DNA from: Robertkochia sediminum
GTDB taxonomy: Bacteria; Bacteroidota; Bacteroidia; Flavobacteriales; Flavobacteriaceae
DNA: 64,000 nucleotides
Direction: 5' to 3'
Assembly (NCBI RefSeq): GCF_016786255.1
Contig: NZ_JADMKT010000080.1
Coordinates: 194,796 to 258,795 of the forward strand
This document shows positions 1 through 7,479 of the stretch, one piece after another. The notes beneath the pieces were generated by a model. That model saw nothing but the letters and a program-made list of their open reading frames with translations, made no database searches and was not told where the DNA came from. Position numbers and translations under genes: made by a program. Position 1 is the stretch's first letter. Each line of letters opens with the position of its first letter.

Positions 1-759
1 AACCCTTTGAGGTGAGACCTCCTGTACATCATCCAAGGAGAGAAGGTCTCCGGCAAATTCAAAATGCGCACTGTCCTTTTCCGGGCCCTTATCTTGGAGG
101 TGGGCAATTGCACTCAGTCCTGATAGTTTCCGTTGCATATGAGCAATGAACTCTGAAAAGGTGGCCATATGCGATTTCAGCTGCATGTTGAGCAATTGAT
201 ATGGAGTCTGTGCGCCAAAGCCCATTATGGGCCCTTGGCAGGATAAGAGCTTTTGTTTTACAGGGTCTAAATGCTCTTGGAAGTCCTTTGGCGTATCCTT
301 GCTTAAAGCATTGCCCATGAGTTCCATCAATTCTTGTATCTGTGCGCTATGATCAAGTTCCGGTTTGGCTACTTGCAGATTTTCCTGAAGCGATAACAGG
401 ATGGAAGGGAGTTTCCCGATCAAGTCGTTGCCGATTTCCGATGCACAATGTTCTGAGATCAACCCTTCCAGTTGTTCGTGAAGGCTGCAGAGCTTGTTTT
501 TTTTCGGATCGAATAGTACCGGATAGGCTGTAGCAGGTAATTCACCGCGCAAGCACGGGGCCGACAAGACCGGTGCTACGTTAATTTGTTGGCAAAAGTC
601 TGTTTTTACACCCTGTACAAAGTACTTGTGCAACTGCTCGCGATAGCTTTTTAATTGTTCATGCGGAGGTGCGGATTCTTGCTCCCGGGTAACCACGACG
701 TCGCTATGCGCATAACAGTCGAGGATCTGATCCGTATCTAAATTATTTATTTCGTTCAT
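1..759 (-). CDS. Unrecognised Cys-containing protein downstream of korB (3' end outside window)
   Basis: Reading the minus strand from the ATG at 759 gives 253 codons without a stop up to the window edge, so the gene is partial. It begins MNEINNLDTDQILDCYAHSD. Its ATG overlaps the korB stop as ATGA, which suggests translational coupling and co-expression with the KorAB oxidoreductase. Cysteines are scattered (for example in DCYAH, DFCQQ, APCLRGE, LCSLHE, EHCAS, SCQGP) but form no classic CxxCxxC ferredoxin array in the visible part, which looks mostly helical. From position it could be an accessory or electron-transfer subunit of the 2-oxoacid oxidoreductase; that is inference only. I do not recognise the family, and the missing C-terminus may hold the diagnostic domain. 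Confidence 0.75.
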   Translation of the reverse strand, partial: MNEINNLDTDQILDCYAHSDVVVTREQESAPPHEQLKSYREQLHKYFVQGVKTDFCQQINVAPVLSAPCLRGELPATAYPVLFDPKKNKLCSLHEQLEGLISEHCASEIGNDLIGKLPSILLSLQENLQVAKPELDHSAQIQELMELMGNALSKDTPKDFQEHLDPVKQKLLSCQGPIMGFGAQTPYQLLNMQLKSHMATFSEFIAHMQRKLSGLSAIAHLQDKGPEKDSAHFEFAGDLLSLDDVQEVSPQRV

Positions 760-1727
760 TTTACCGATTGACTTGTACTATATTGGTCCAATAAGGATTC
801 CAGATTCTCCTTTTTTTCTTCAACTCCCATCCCGAGATTGTGAGCTCCATATTCATCATAGCGAACGTTGTCGGTATTTTGATATAGCAAACCTATTGGA
901 ATGCCATTATGGATCTCTGCGTGTTCCCTGGCCTTGTGGATATTTGAAGGGTCGTGTTCAATTACCCGGCCAAAGGCTTTCCGGGCCTTTGGCTTGAGGT
1001 TGATCCCATTTTCATTTGATAGCAGGATAAGGTTTTTCGGGTCGACAGCAATATCACCATAGAGGTCGCGCATAAATGCCGGACACCGTTGAACGATGCG
1101 TACAAAAGCGAGACCGGGATGTTCGGCGGCCTTTCGTATGGTCGCATAGAGGTGTGCAGCATTCCAATCTACGGTTTGCGCCACGAAAGAGACATTGGCC
1201 AATCCCAGGGTAGTTTGTAGCGGGTTGATCGGGGGAAGGAAGGATCCTTTGGGGTGTGTGTTGGAATGGGTGTTCAGCGGACTGGTGGGTGATGTTTGTT
1301 TTTTGGTCAAACCATAAATACCATTATCAAAGAGCAATGCTACCATTTTCATATTGTACCGGATTGCATGTACCCAGTGCGCTGCTCCAATGGAGCAACA
1401 ATCCCCATCTCCGGTTACGACAAAAACGTTGAGGTCCGGTCGTCTGAATTTTACTCCGCTGGCAACGGGGAATGCCCTTCCATGTAGTCCGTGAAACCCA
1501 TAGGTTCCCATGTAATGTGGAAATCGGCCACTGCATCCGATGCCGGAGACTACCACCGTTTTTTCAGGTTCGTATTGCATGTCCTTGCAAACGCGCTGTA
1601 CCGTGGTGAGTATGGAGTGCCCTCCACAACCCGGACACCAGCGGGCTACGCCTTTACCATAGTCTTCCATGCCATAATCGTGGTCAAAGGAGGGGACAGA
1701 ACAAAATTCATGAGTTTGTAAATGCAT
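756..1727 (-). CDS. korB: 2-oxoacid:ferredoxin oxidoreductase, beta subunit (TPP-binding)
   Basis: The 323-residue protein is the thiamine-pyrophosphate subunit of a 2-oxoacid (probably 2-oxoglutarate) ferredoxin oxidoreductase. With KorA it oxidatively decarboxylates the 2-oxoacid to acyl-CoA and reduces ferredoxin in the cytoplasm. Visible signatures are the N-terminal WCPGCGGHS, the SGIGCSGR cysteine, and the TPP motif VVTGDGDCCSIGAAHW followed by the LFDNGIYGLTKKQTSPTS loop. Length is normal for the family. The start is the ATG at 1727, 13 bp after the korA stop, so the two are one operon. The stop overlaps the next gene's start. Substrate choice between 2-oxoglutarate and other 2-oxoacids cannot be settled from sequence. 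Confidence 0.93.
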   Translation of the reverse strand: MHLQTHEFCSVPSFDHDYGMEDYGKGVARWCPGCGGHSILTTVQRVCKDMQYEPEKTVVVSGIGCSGRFPHYMGTYGFHGLHGRAFPVASGVKFRRPDLNVFVVTGDGDCCSIGAAHWVHAIRYNMKMVALLFDNGIYGLTKKQTSPTSPLNTHSNTHPKGSFLPPINPLQTTLGLANVSFVAQTVDWNAAHLYATIRKAAEHPGLAFVRIVQRCPAFMRDLYGDIAVDPKNLILLSNENGINLKPKARKAFGRVIEHDPSNIHKAREHAEIHNGIPIGLLYQNTDNVRYDEYGAHNLGMGVEEKKENLESLLDQYSTSQSVK

Positions 1728-1740
1728 ACTATTACATTTT

Positions 1741-3648
1741 TTATACGCTTACTTTAGCGTTTTCAATATTCAATTCGCGCTTGATCATATTCAATACCTT
1801 TTCAGGATTCAGAGGCTGTCCGTAGACATTGCTGAAACTATCGATATCCATAAGTGTTTGGGCCCTGAGAAGCCACGCCAACTGGGCATGACGGCGATTC
1901 TCCCGGGTGATCATCGGGTGGCCCGGTGTATCGCTGTAATTGATCTCTACAGTGATAACTTTTTTGAATTTACTGAAGATCTCAGTCAATCCCGGAACCA
2001 TGGGAAAGAGAAATCGCAAGTGCAGGCTGCTTACCTTTAGTCCTTCGGCACGGGCATCGGCTACGGCTTCCTCTATAGCACCAAGTGTAGAACCCCATCC
2101 AACCAGCAGAATATCACCTTCCGGGGCTCCGTTGATCTTTGGGGGTTTAAGGCTTTTCTGTAAAGAGGCGAACTTTCGGCTTCGGCTTTCGACGCCGGCC
2201 TGATTGATCTCCGGGTCGTATGCCACTTTTCCCGTTTGTCCGTGGGCCAGCCCCGTTACGGTATACATACCGCCTTTTTGCCCGGGGATCGGTCTTTTGC
2301 TGGTTCCTGTATGTTCATCCCACTCAAATGGAAAGGCCCCGTCTTTCCATGGGCTCTGATCAAAGGGATTGGTGAGCCAAAAAGAGTCGATCTTTGGACG
2401 CGGGAAGGGTTGTACCCCTGTTGCCAGATTCGCGTCACTTAATAATATAACGGGAGTTCGGAATGATTCGGCAAGCTTGCGTGCCAAAACAACAAATTGA
2501 AAGCACTCTTCGATGGTAGCAGCTGCAAGCACGATCTTTGGGGCATCTCCTGCCTCCCCGTAGATCGCCGCCAACAAATCGCTCTGTTCAACCTTTGTCG
2601 GTAATCCGGTAGAGGGTCCCCCTCGCTGAACATCAATGATCACCAGCGGGATCTCGGCCATGACCGCCAAGCCGATAAACTCGGTCTTAAGTGCCAATCC
2701 GGGACCCGAGGTAACCGTTACTGCCGGTTTCCCTGCGAAAGAAGCACCGATCGCAAATCCGATCGCAGCGATCTCATCTTCAGCCTGGTGAACGATACCC
2801 CCGACTCTTTCAAAATATTCGGCCAGGTGGTGGGATACGGAGGTCGCAGGCGTTATCGGATACATCGAGCACAGTTCAATGCCGGATGCCATGATGCCCA
2901 GACTGAGGGCTTCATTTCCGTTCATCACCACCATATCATTATGCACTTCCATCGGGGTCACCTCGTAACGAAAGGGAAGCTTTTCCCTGGCCCAGTCATA
3001 TCCTGCGTGTAGCAATTTGATATTAAGGGCTATTACCGCGTCGGATTTCTTTTTAAAGATGGTTCGGATCTGGTCCTCGGCCTTGGGGAGGTCACGATCG
3101 TACATATAGCAGAGCAGGCCCAGGATCCACATGTTTTTACCTTTTCGGGGATCGGGCATTAGTTTCAGGCATTCTTCTTCCATGGGGATCTCGACCACCT
3201 GAATGCCTGATTCCTTAAATTTTAGTAGTGCTTCTGCGTACTGCTGTCTGATGGTTTCTTGTTCGCTTTTGGCCCATTTATTCTCGATAAACATCAGGGT
3301 GTTCTCATTATAGGCATCCTGGCTGATCCTGCCGTACAGCACCTGTTCATTGAGGGCTATGACCAGGTTGGCGTGATTTCCCATATTGGTCACTTTGTCA
3401 GAACCGATACGCACCCTGATCCCTGAAGCACCTTCCCGGGAACGTGCTGGTGGTTGTATTTCTGCAGGAATGATCTCAACGGTCCAAACCCCATTTCCCA
3501 TTTTTGCGGAGATCGCCCCGAAGCTCTGTCCGCATTTTTGGGCTCCTTCGCCTGAATCGCTTACGATCTCAACGATCGCTTGTTTGATCTTCCTGGGTTT
3601 GATCGGTTCACCTCCGTTCAGGATGTCATTGCTAACCATGTAATCCAT
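1741..3648 (-). CDS. korA: 2-oxoacid:ferredoxin oxidoreductase, fused gamma-alpha subunit
   Basis: A 635-residue protein with an N-terminal gamma domain (about residues 25-190, starting at the SDSGEGAQKCGQSF motif) fused to the pyrimidine-binding alpha domain (about 230 onward, NGNEALSLGIMASGIELCSMYPITPATS) and a C-terminal transketolase-like domain. This gamma-alpha fusion is the usual KorA form in Bacteroidetes. It partners KorB to make the acyl-CoA-forming, ferredoxin-reducing enzyme that can stand in for 2-oxoglutarate dehydrogenase. It is first in the operon korA-korB-unknown. The start could be the ATG at 3648 or the in-frame ATG at 3639; neither has a clear ribosome site. Confidence 0.93.
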   Translation of the reverse strand: MDYMVSNDILNGGEPIKPRKIKQAIVEIVSDSGEGAQKCGQSFGAISAKMGNGVWTVEIIPAEIQPPARSREGASGIRVRIGSDKVTNMGNHANLVIALNEQVLYGRISQDAYNENTLMFIENKWAKSEQETIRQQYAEALLKFKESGIQVVEIPMEEECLKLMPDPRKGKNMWILGLLCYMYDRDLPKAEDQIRTIFKKKSDAVIALNIKLLHAGYDWAREKLPFRYEVTPMEVHNDMVVMNGNEALSLGIMASGIELCSMYPITPATSVSHHLAEYFERVGGIVHQAEDEIAAIGFAIGASFAGKPAVTVTSGPGLALKTEFIGLAVMAEIPLVIIDVQRGGPSTGLPTKVEQSDLLAAIYGEAGDAPKIVLAAATIEECFQFVVLARKLAESFRTPVILLSDANLATGVQPFPRPKIDSFWLTNPFDQSPWKDGAFPFEWDEHTGTSKRPIPGQKGGMYTVTGLAHGQTGKVAYDPEINQAGVESRSRKFASLQKSLKPPKINGAPEGDILLVGWGSTLGAIEEAVADARAEGLKVSSLHLRFLFPMVPGLTEIFSKFKKVITVEINYSDTPGHPMITRENRRHAQLAWLLRAQTLMDIDSFSNVYGQPLNPEKVLNMIKRELNIENAKVSV

Positions 3649-4015
3649 ATGCTCTTAGCCTTTAGAATAAAAATCAGCTTTAAAGTAGTAAAAGCAGGAT
3701 GTTCATGTTATGATAAATGTCAACTTATAAAATGATTGGCCTTAAGAATTCCTGGGCCCTCCGGGTAAGCGTAATTCCTTTTGCCTCAGGAATGCCCTTT
3801 TCTTAAGCCTTACCGGTAAAAAATGAGTGATGTGTTTTCCTTGTTGCTGATGGGAACCTTGTTTTATTCATAAAGCGATCAGAGCACTCAAAAAAAGAAC
3901 ATATTATTTGTATGCTTCAGATGGTTGGAGTTGATGCATCTGAAGCACAGTCTGATGCTGAGGTAATCCTGGTCCTGGAGATCCAAATGACTGGAAACTC
4001 CCGGGTGTTAATCAT

Positions 4016-4051
4016 AAAAAAAGGCTGCTCCGTGAGGAGCAGCCTTTATTG
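4016..4051 (-). terminator. Intrinsic terminator downstream of the TPR-like gene; rest of 3649-4068 empty
   Basis: A 12-bp perfect stem (4020-4031 pairing with 4036-4047, loop GTGA) is flanked by an A run on the left and a T-rich run on the right, so it could work in both directions. It lies 17 bp beyond the stop of the minus-strand gene at 4069-4794. The remaining DNA between 3649 and 4015 shows no convincing gene; it must hold the korA promoter, but no consensus -7 box was found there. Confidence 0.8.
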
Positions 4052-4068
4052 TTTTATAGGACGGGCGC

Positions 4069-4794
4069 TTAATTCTTATTCTCTTTTTCGTTGCCCTCAC
4101 CTGCCTGTTGTGCAGCTTGCTTTTGGGTGAGCAGGATCTCTTTGATCTGCTTCGCCAGGTTGAAGTTGGGAGCCATCACAATGGCTTCGTCTATAAGCTT
4201 GATAGCCTCGTCTATTTTCCCTTTGTCTTCATTGTAGATCAGTAATCCTTGCTGGTAGGTAAAGGCAGCTTTCAACGGCACCTGGTAGGGTGGATTCGCT
4301 TCGTAGAACGGTAGCATTTGTTCTTCTTTGGTGTTTTCAAGTCCGTAGGTGATATACGATTTAGCCTCAACCGTTTTACCTATTTGCATGTTGAGGTCGG
4401 TGAGCTCATAGGCCAGGTATACATCGGGCTTTCTGCTGAAGAGAATGTCGAATTGCATGACTGCAAGCTGTGGCTGATTCAGGGCCTTTAGCGAAATGGC
4501 CTTGATCTCGACCGCCAGGTCTGAAGCGTTGGCGTCTTTTTCGGTTCCCAACACATTAATAGCCTGAGCATATTGTTTAGAATTGGCGTATACATAGGCC
4601 AGGGTATCACTGCGTTCCTGACTTGGCTCCAGAATGTTGAGGTGGGTCAGGGCATCGATGATACCGCGCACATCGCCCTGTTTCATCATTTGCTGATAAA
4701 AGGCTTCGTAATGTGATTTAAGCTGCTGCTTGTCCTGAGCGTGGCTGCCTACTGAAGCAAATAGTAGCAGGGCCATACAGATGATCTGTTTCAT
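4069..4794 (-). CDS. Secreted TPR-like protein of unknown function
   Basis: The protein from the ATG at 4794 (241 residues) starts with a clear signal peptide (MKQIICMALLLFASVGSHAQ), which is why this start is preferred to the in-frame ATG at 4851. The mature part is helical with TPR-like repeats: segments such as the AYVYANSKQYAQAINVLG stretch and one containing GKIDEAIKLIDEAIVMAP have the small/large pattern of tetratricopeptide helices. The tail is Gln/Asn/Glu-rich. TPR proteins act as scaffolds, so a periplasmic protein-binding role is likely, but no partner is evident. It has its own -7 box and terminator and appears monocistronic. Confidence 0.82.
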   Translation of the reverse strand: MKQIICMALLLFASVGSHAQDKQQLKSHYEAFYQQMMKQGDVRGIIDALTHLNILEPSQERSDTLAYVYANSKQYAQAINVLGTEKDANASDLAVEIKAISLKALNQPQLAVMQFDILFSRKPDVYLAYELTDLNMQIGKTVEAKSYITYGLENTKEEQMLPFYEANPPYQVPLKAAFTYQQGLLIYNEDKGKIDEAIKLIDEAIVMAPNFNLAKQIKEILLTQKQAAQQAGEGNEKENKN

Positions 4795-4871
4795 AAATGG
4801 TGATTTGATTGTCTTTTGTTCGTTTGTTTCCCTTACAGGGCCCGATGCCATTACGGCCTCAGGAATCTGCT

Positions 4872-4879
4872 CAAAACTA
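4872..4879 (-). promoter_or_regulatory. Putative -7 promoter element for the TPR-like gene
   Basis: On the minus strand this reads TAGTTTTG, an exact match to the Bacteroidetes TAnnTTTG -7 box, about 78 bp upstream of the gene start at 4794. No TTG was found at the expected -33 spacing, so the call rests on the -7 box alone. Confidence 0.4.
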
Positions 4880-4954
4880 TTAAAATATTTGAATAAACCT
4901 CTTAAAGTTTTGATAACTCACGAACGGGGTAAACCGGGATCACCCTTTACCCGC

Positions 4955-5773
4955 CTAACAAAGCGGATGCAGGTAGTGCTGTTCGAGTAATCGGTCGGTA
5001 TAGGCGGTGGAGATCAGTTTGCTTTTTCCGGAAGGATCGTCGCTGTATTGGGGCGGGGAGAGTTGCATTTGTTCGGCTGCATGGGTGTAATACGCTTTCT
5101 TGGAACTATGGCATGGTGCTACCCCATGAAGCGTATAGCCCCAAAGGTTTTTGGTGATAATGCCAAGGATAATTCGTATGCAGTCGTCTCGGTGAATGAG
5201 GTTGATTCGGTTATTGGCGCCTTTTAGTTCGTTTCTTCCTGAAAGGAATGTAACAGGGTGTCGGTCTCCTCCAAGGAGTCCGCCAAAACGCAGTACAGTA
5301 TGATCTGTACCGGACTTTTGAGACATAACCAGGTGTTCGGCGGCCTGAAGTTGCCGGCCGGTGCGTGTATCGGGTTCGAAGGGATCTGTTTCGGTATACG
5401 TTTGCTCCCGGTCAGGGAATACAGAAGTCGAACTGATATAGAGTATATGACGAATTCCGGCATTTTCTGCTGCATCCAGTACAGGGACGAGTACCCTGGT
5501 GAAATCTCTTTCCGGGGCTTTGCGCAATCCCGGGGGAATATTGATGATCAGGATATGGCAGTTTTCCAGGAAATGAGCTGCCGGACCCACCAGGTCACCT
5601 TCCCGGGCGTTAATACAAAAGGGAGTGATCCCTTTTTGCGAAAGTTGGGTCATTTTTGATTCCCTGGTTGTACTGCCCTTTACGGTATATCCCTCGTGTA
5701 TAAGGGCTTCAGCAAGGGGCAGACCGAGCCATCCGCAACCGAGAACAGCGATCTGATTTTTTGATCTGGTCAT
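4955..5773 (-). CDS. NAD(P)-dependent SDR-family epimerase/reductase (YeeZ-like)
   Basis: A 272-residue atypical short-chain dehydrogenase/reductase. The N-terminus has a nucleotide-binding loop (IAVLGCGWLGLPLAEALI) and further on the substrate/catalytic region (RHILYISSTSVFPD, then the TETDPFEP stretch) typical of extended SDRs acting on sugar nucleotides or related substrates. The usual YxxxK is not obvious: the corresponding region reads GRQLQAAEHLV, as in atypical YeeZ-type members. It is likely cytoplasmic with unknown substrate. The start is the ATG at 5773. It stands alone between the TPR-like gene and the divergent CBS gene. Confidence 0.82.
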   Translation of the reverse strand: MTRSKNQIAVLGCGWLGLPLAEALIHEGYTVKGSTTRESKMTQLSQKGITPFCINAREGDLVGPAAHFLENCHILIINIPPGLRKAPERDFTRVLVPVLDAAENAGIRHILYISSTSVFPDREQTYTETDPFEPDTRTGRQLQAAEHLVMSQKSGTDHTVLRFGGLLGGDRHPVTFLSGRNELKGANNRINLIHRDDCIRIILGIITKNLWGYTLHGVAPCHSSKKAYYTHAAEQMQLSPPQYSDDPSGKSKLISTAYTDRLLEQHYLHPLC

Positions 5774-5878
5774 GGGATGAAGTTAGTGCTTTACGGCTCA
5801 TAATTGGAATATAGAGCGAAAAAAATACGGTATCTGTAAAAAACATTACCCTTAAATGAGAAATTTTAAATATATTAA

Positions 5879-5942
5879 GGTTCTGATTATAGGTGGTTTA
5901 GCCTGTGGTCAGGTTAGAGATTTTCTCCCTTACATCAGAACC
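5879..5942 (+). promoter_or_regulatory. Inverted-repeat leader upstream of the CBS gene (possible structured RNA)
   Basis: Two perfect 9-base arms, GGTTCTGAT at 5879-5887 and ATCAGAACC at 5934-5942, enclose 46 bases. Inside, AGCCTG-TGGT-CAGGTT can form a 6-bp hairpin with one G-U pair, and GAGA-TTT-TCTC a 4-bp one, so a three-way junction can be drawn. The second outer arm ends 17 bases before the ATG of the CBS gene. It matches no riboswitch class I recognise; a protein-binding DNA palindrome or chance are alternatives. Confidence 0.4.
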
Positions 5943-5959
5943 AAATAATACACAGCAAC

Positions 5960-6427
5960 ATGGCGATTAAAAGTTATCAAGGCCCAAGAGAAGAGCAAAA
6001 GAAGGAATTCAATGCGCCTATTCTAGTTACCGATTACATGACCAAAAGTCTTATCACCTTTCATCCCGATCAATCGATCCTTGAAGTTATGGAGCTCCTG
6101 ATCAGGTACCGTATTTCCGGTGGACCGGTGTGTAATGACGATGGTGATCTGGTAGGCATCGTATCAGAGGCCGACTGTATGAAAGAGATCTCCGAGAGCC
6201 GCTACTACAATATGCCGATCCTCGATAAAAGGGTTTCACATTTTATGACCGAAGAGGTAGAGACCATCGATTGCAATGCCAGTATCTTTGATGCTGCTTC
6301 GCTCTTTCACGATTCGAACAGACGCCGGTTCCCCGTTGTTGATAAGGGGCGCCTCATTGGGCAGATCAGCCGGAAAGATGTGCTCGCAGCGGCCTTAAAG
6401 ATCAGGGCCTACAGCTGGAGACGTTAG
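5960..6427 (+). CDS. Tandem CBS-domain protein
   Basis: A 155-residue stand-alone Bateman-module protein. CBS1 spans about residues 24-85 (VTDYMTKSLITFHPDQSILE ... GDLVGIVSEADCMKEI) and CBS2 about 90-150 (VSHFMTEEVETIDCNASIFD ... KGRLIGQISRKDVLAA). Such pairs usually bind adenosine nucleotides or S-adenosylmethionine and regulate a partner. No catalytic domain is attached and neighbours suggest no partner. The ATG at 5960 is the first in frame and follows the inverted-repeat leader. The stop TAG shares bases with the stop of the convergent gene at 6424. Confidence 0.9.
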   Translation: MAIKSYQGPREEQKKEFNAPILVTDYMTKSLITFHPDQSILEVMELLIRYRISGGPVCNDDGDLVGIVSEADCMKEISESRYYNMPILDKRVSHFMTEEVETIDCNASIFDAASLFHDSNRRRFPVVDKGRLIGQISRKDVLAAALKIRAYSWRR

Positions 6428-6774
6428 TCTGACCTCTTTACCAACATATAGAAATCATTGTCCAGGGGTAAATACCCATAGTCATAAACAAAGTAATAGA
6501 CACTGCCTTTTCTGGTGGTGTACAGATGCGTGATGTGTTCGAAATCGAATCCTCTTTCCAGCATCTTTTTTCTGGTCGATCGGGTTTTTCCTTCAGGGTT
6601 TAGTTCCTGAAGGATCCTGTAGTTCTTACGCAAGCGGTTATTGATATTGCGTACCAGATTATTACTGTCCTTATTGCGCTTGTTGTTATAGGCGTTTCTG
6701 CAGTGGTCATTACAAAACTTCTTGTCGGCTCGGCCGTACAGCTTTTCTTCGCATTCCAGACATATTTTTTCCAT
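6424..6774 (-). CDS. Small zinc-finger-like conserved protein
   Basis: The 116-residue protein opens with a treble-clef-like cysteine set, MEKICLECEEKLYGRADKKF followed by CNDHCRNAYNNK, that is CxxC...CxxxC, suited to binding one zinc ion. The rest is basic then aromatic, ending DYGYLPLDNDFYMLVKRSD. I believe similar short proteins are common in flavobacteria but know no assigned function; nucleic-acid binding is a reasonable guess. It overlaps the end of the convergent CBS gene by 4 bp. The downstream neighbour on the same strand starts far enough away to be independent. Confidence 0.78.
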   Translation of the reverse strand: MEKICLECEEKLYGRADKKFCNDHCRNAYNNKRNKDSNNLVRNINNRLRKNYRILQELNPEGKTRSTRKKMLERGFDFEHITHLYTTRKGSVYYFVYDYGYLPLDNDFYMLVKRSD

Positions 6775-6888
6775 AAAGATCGGCGGTTTATTATAATAGC
6801 AGGTTACTTATGTACACGCTATACACCCTTACCTCTTTACAGGTTCATGTCTTAATGCTTTCGGAGATCGTTGGGTAACTAACGGCTC

Positions 6889-7446
6889 TCAGGGCTCAAC
6901 GCTGCCCCAATTCTCGCCCGACTTGATCCTGTACAGTTGCATTTCTGAGATCCCGAATTGCTTGGCGATCATCTTCATGCGGGTTTTTCGGTTGGGGTCG
7001 TTTATCTTACGCTTAATAAGCTTCACTTTCGCTTCAGTGAGCTTGGCATAAGTGCGATGGGTCTTTTTCCTTTCTTTGGCCTGGATCACCTTGGGGTTAT
7101 TGCTGTTGTGAGCAGTTAGCTCACCTCTGGTAGCCCAAGCCAGGTTTTCGATCTGGTTGTTGAGTTTGTCAAAGTCCAGGTGGATCACAAAACGCTTTCC
7201 TTCGTCGTTCTTTAGAAATAATTCTGCAACTGCCCTGTGTATGTAAACCAGATCGTTCTTTTTGTCTTTCTTTATGGCGGTGATCACTGAATACCCTCCG
7301 ACTTTTCCCGGATTGAGTAGCACACCCTCAGGGTCATGCTTGAAGCTTATTACACGTCCGTAATTAGAGATCTTGTAGTGTTCATTGTCACGCCAATTGT
7401 CGCGTTTGAGGTCTTTCCAGACCTCGTCCTTTAAGTTTATAATCAT
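6889..7446 (-). CDS. NUMOD4/HNH-type protein with C-terminal helix-turn-helix
   Basis: A 185-residue protein with three parts. Residues ~8-45 resemble the NUMOD4 motif (DVWKDL-like start, then HYKISNYGRVISFKHD). Residues ~65-110 resemble an HNH nuclease core (LVYIHRAVAELFL ... HLDFDKLNNQIENLAWAT). Residues ~135-180 form an HTH-like tail (KLIKRKI ... IAKQFGISEMQLYRIKSGENW). These modules are known from homing endonucleases, but no intron, intein or target is seen here. The HNH core keeps HR and H-D-NN-N residues, so activity is possible. It could be a domesticated DNA-binding regulator. The gene stands between a zinc-finger-like gene and a housekeeping gene. Confidence 0.8.
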   Translation of the reverse strand: MIINLKDEVWKDLKRDNWRDNEHYKISNYGRVISFKHDPEGVLLNPGKVGGYSVITAIKKDKKNDLVYIHRAVAELFLKNDEGKRFVIHLDFDKLNNQIENLAWATRGELTAHNSNNPKVIQAKERKKTHRTYAKLTEAKVKLIKRKINDPNRKTRMKMIAKQFGISEMQLYRIKSGENWGSVEP

Positions 7447-7479
7447 TTTTAGTGTTTGAGGGAGGCGTAAATATACTAC

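Noticed and set aside
3912-4130. Plus-strand open frame of 72 codons
   Set aside because: It runs through the terminator hairpin and into the antisense of the TPR-like gene; no family resemblance.
6889-7446. Homing endonuclease within an intron or intein
   Set aside because: Neighbouring genes are intact and no intron or intein ends were seen.
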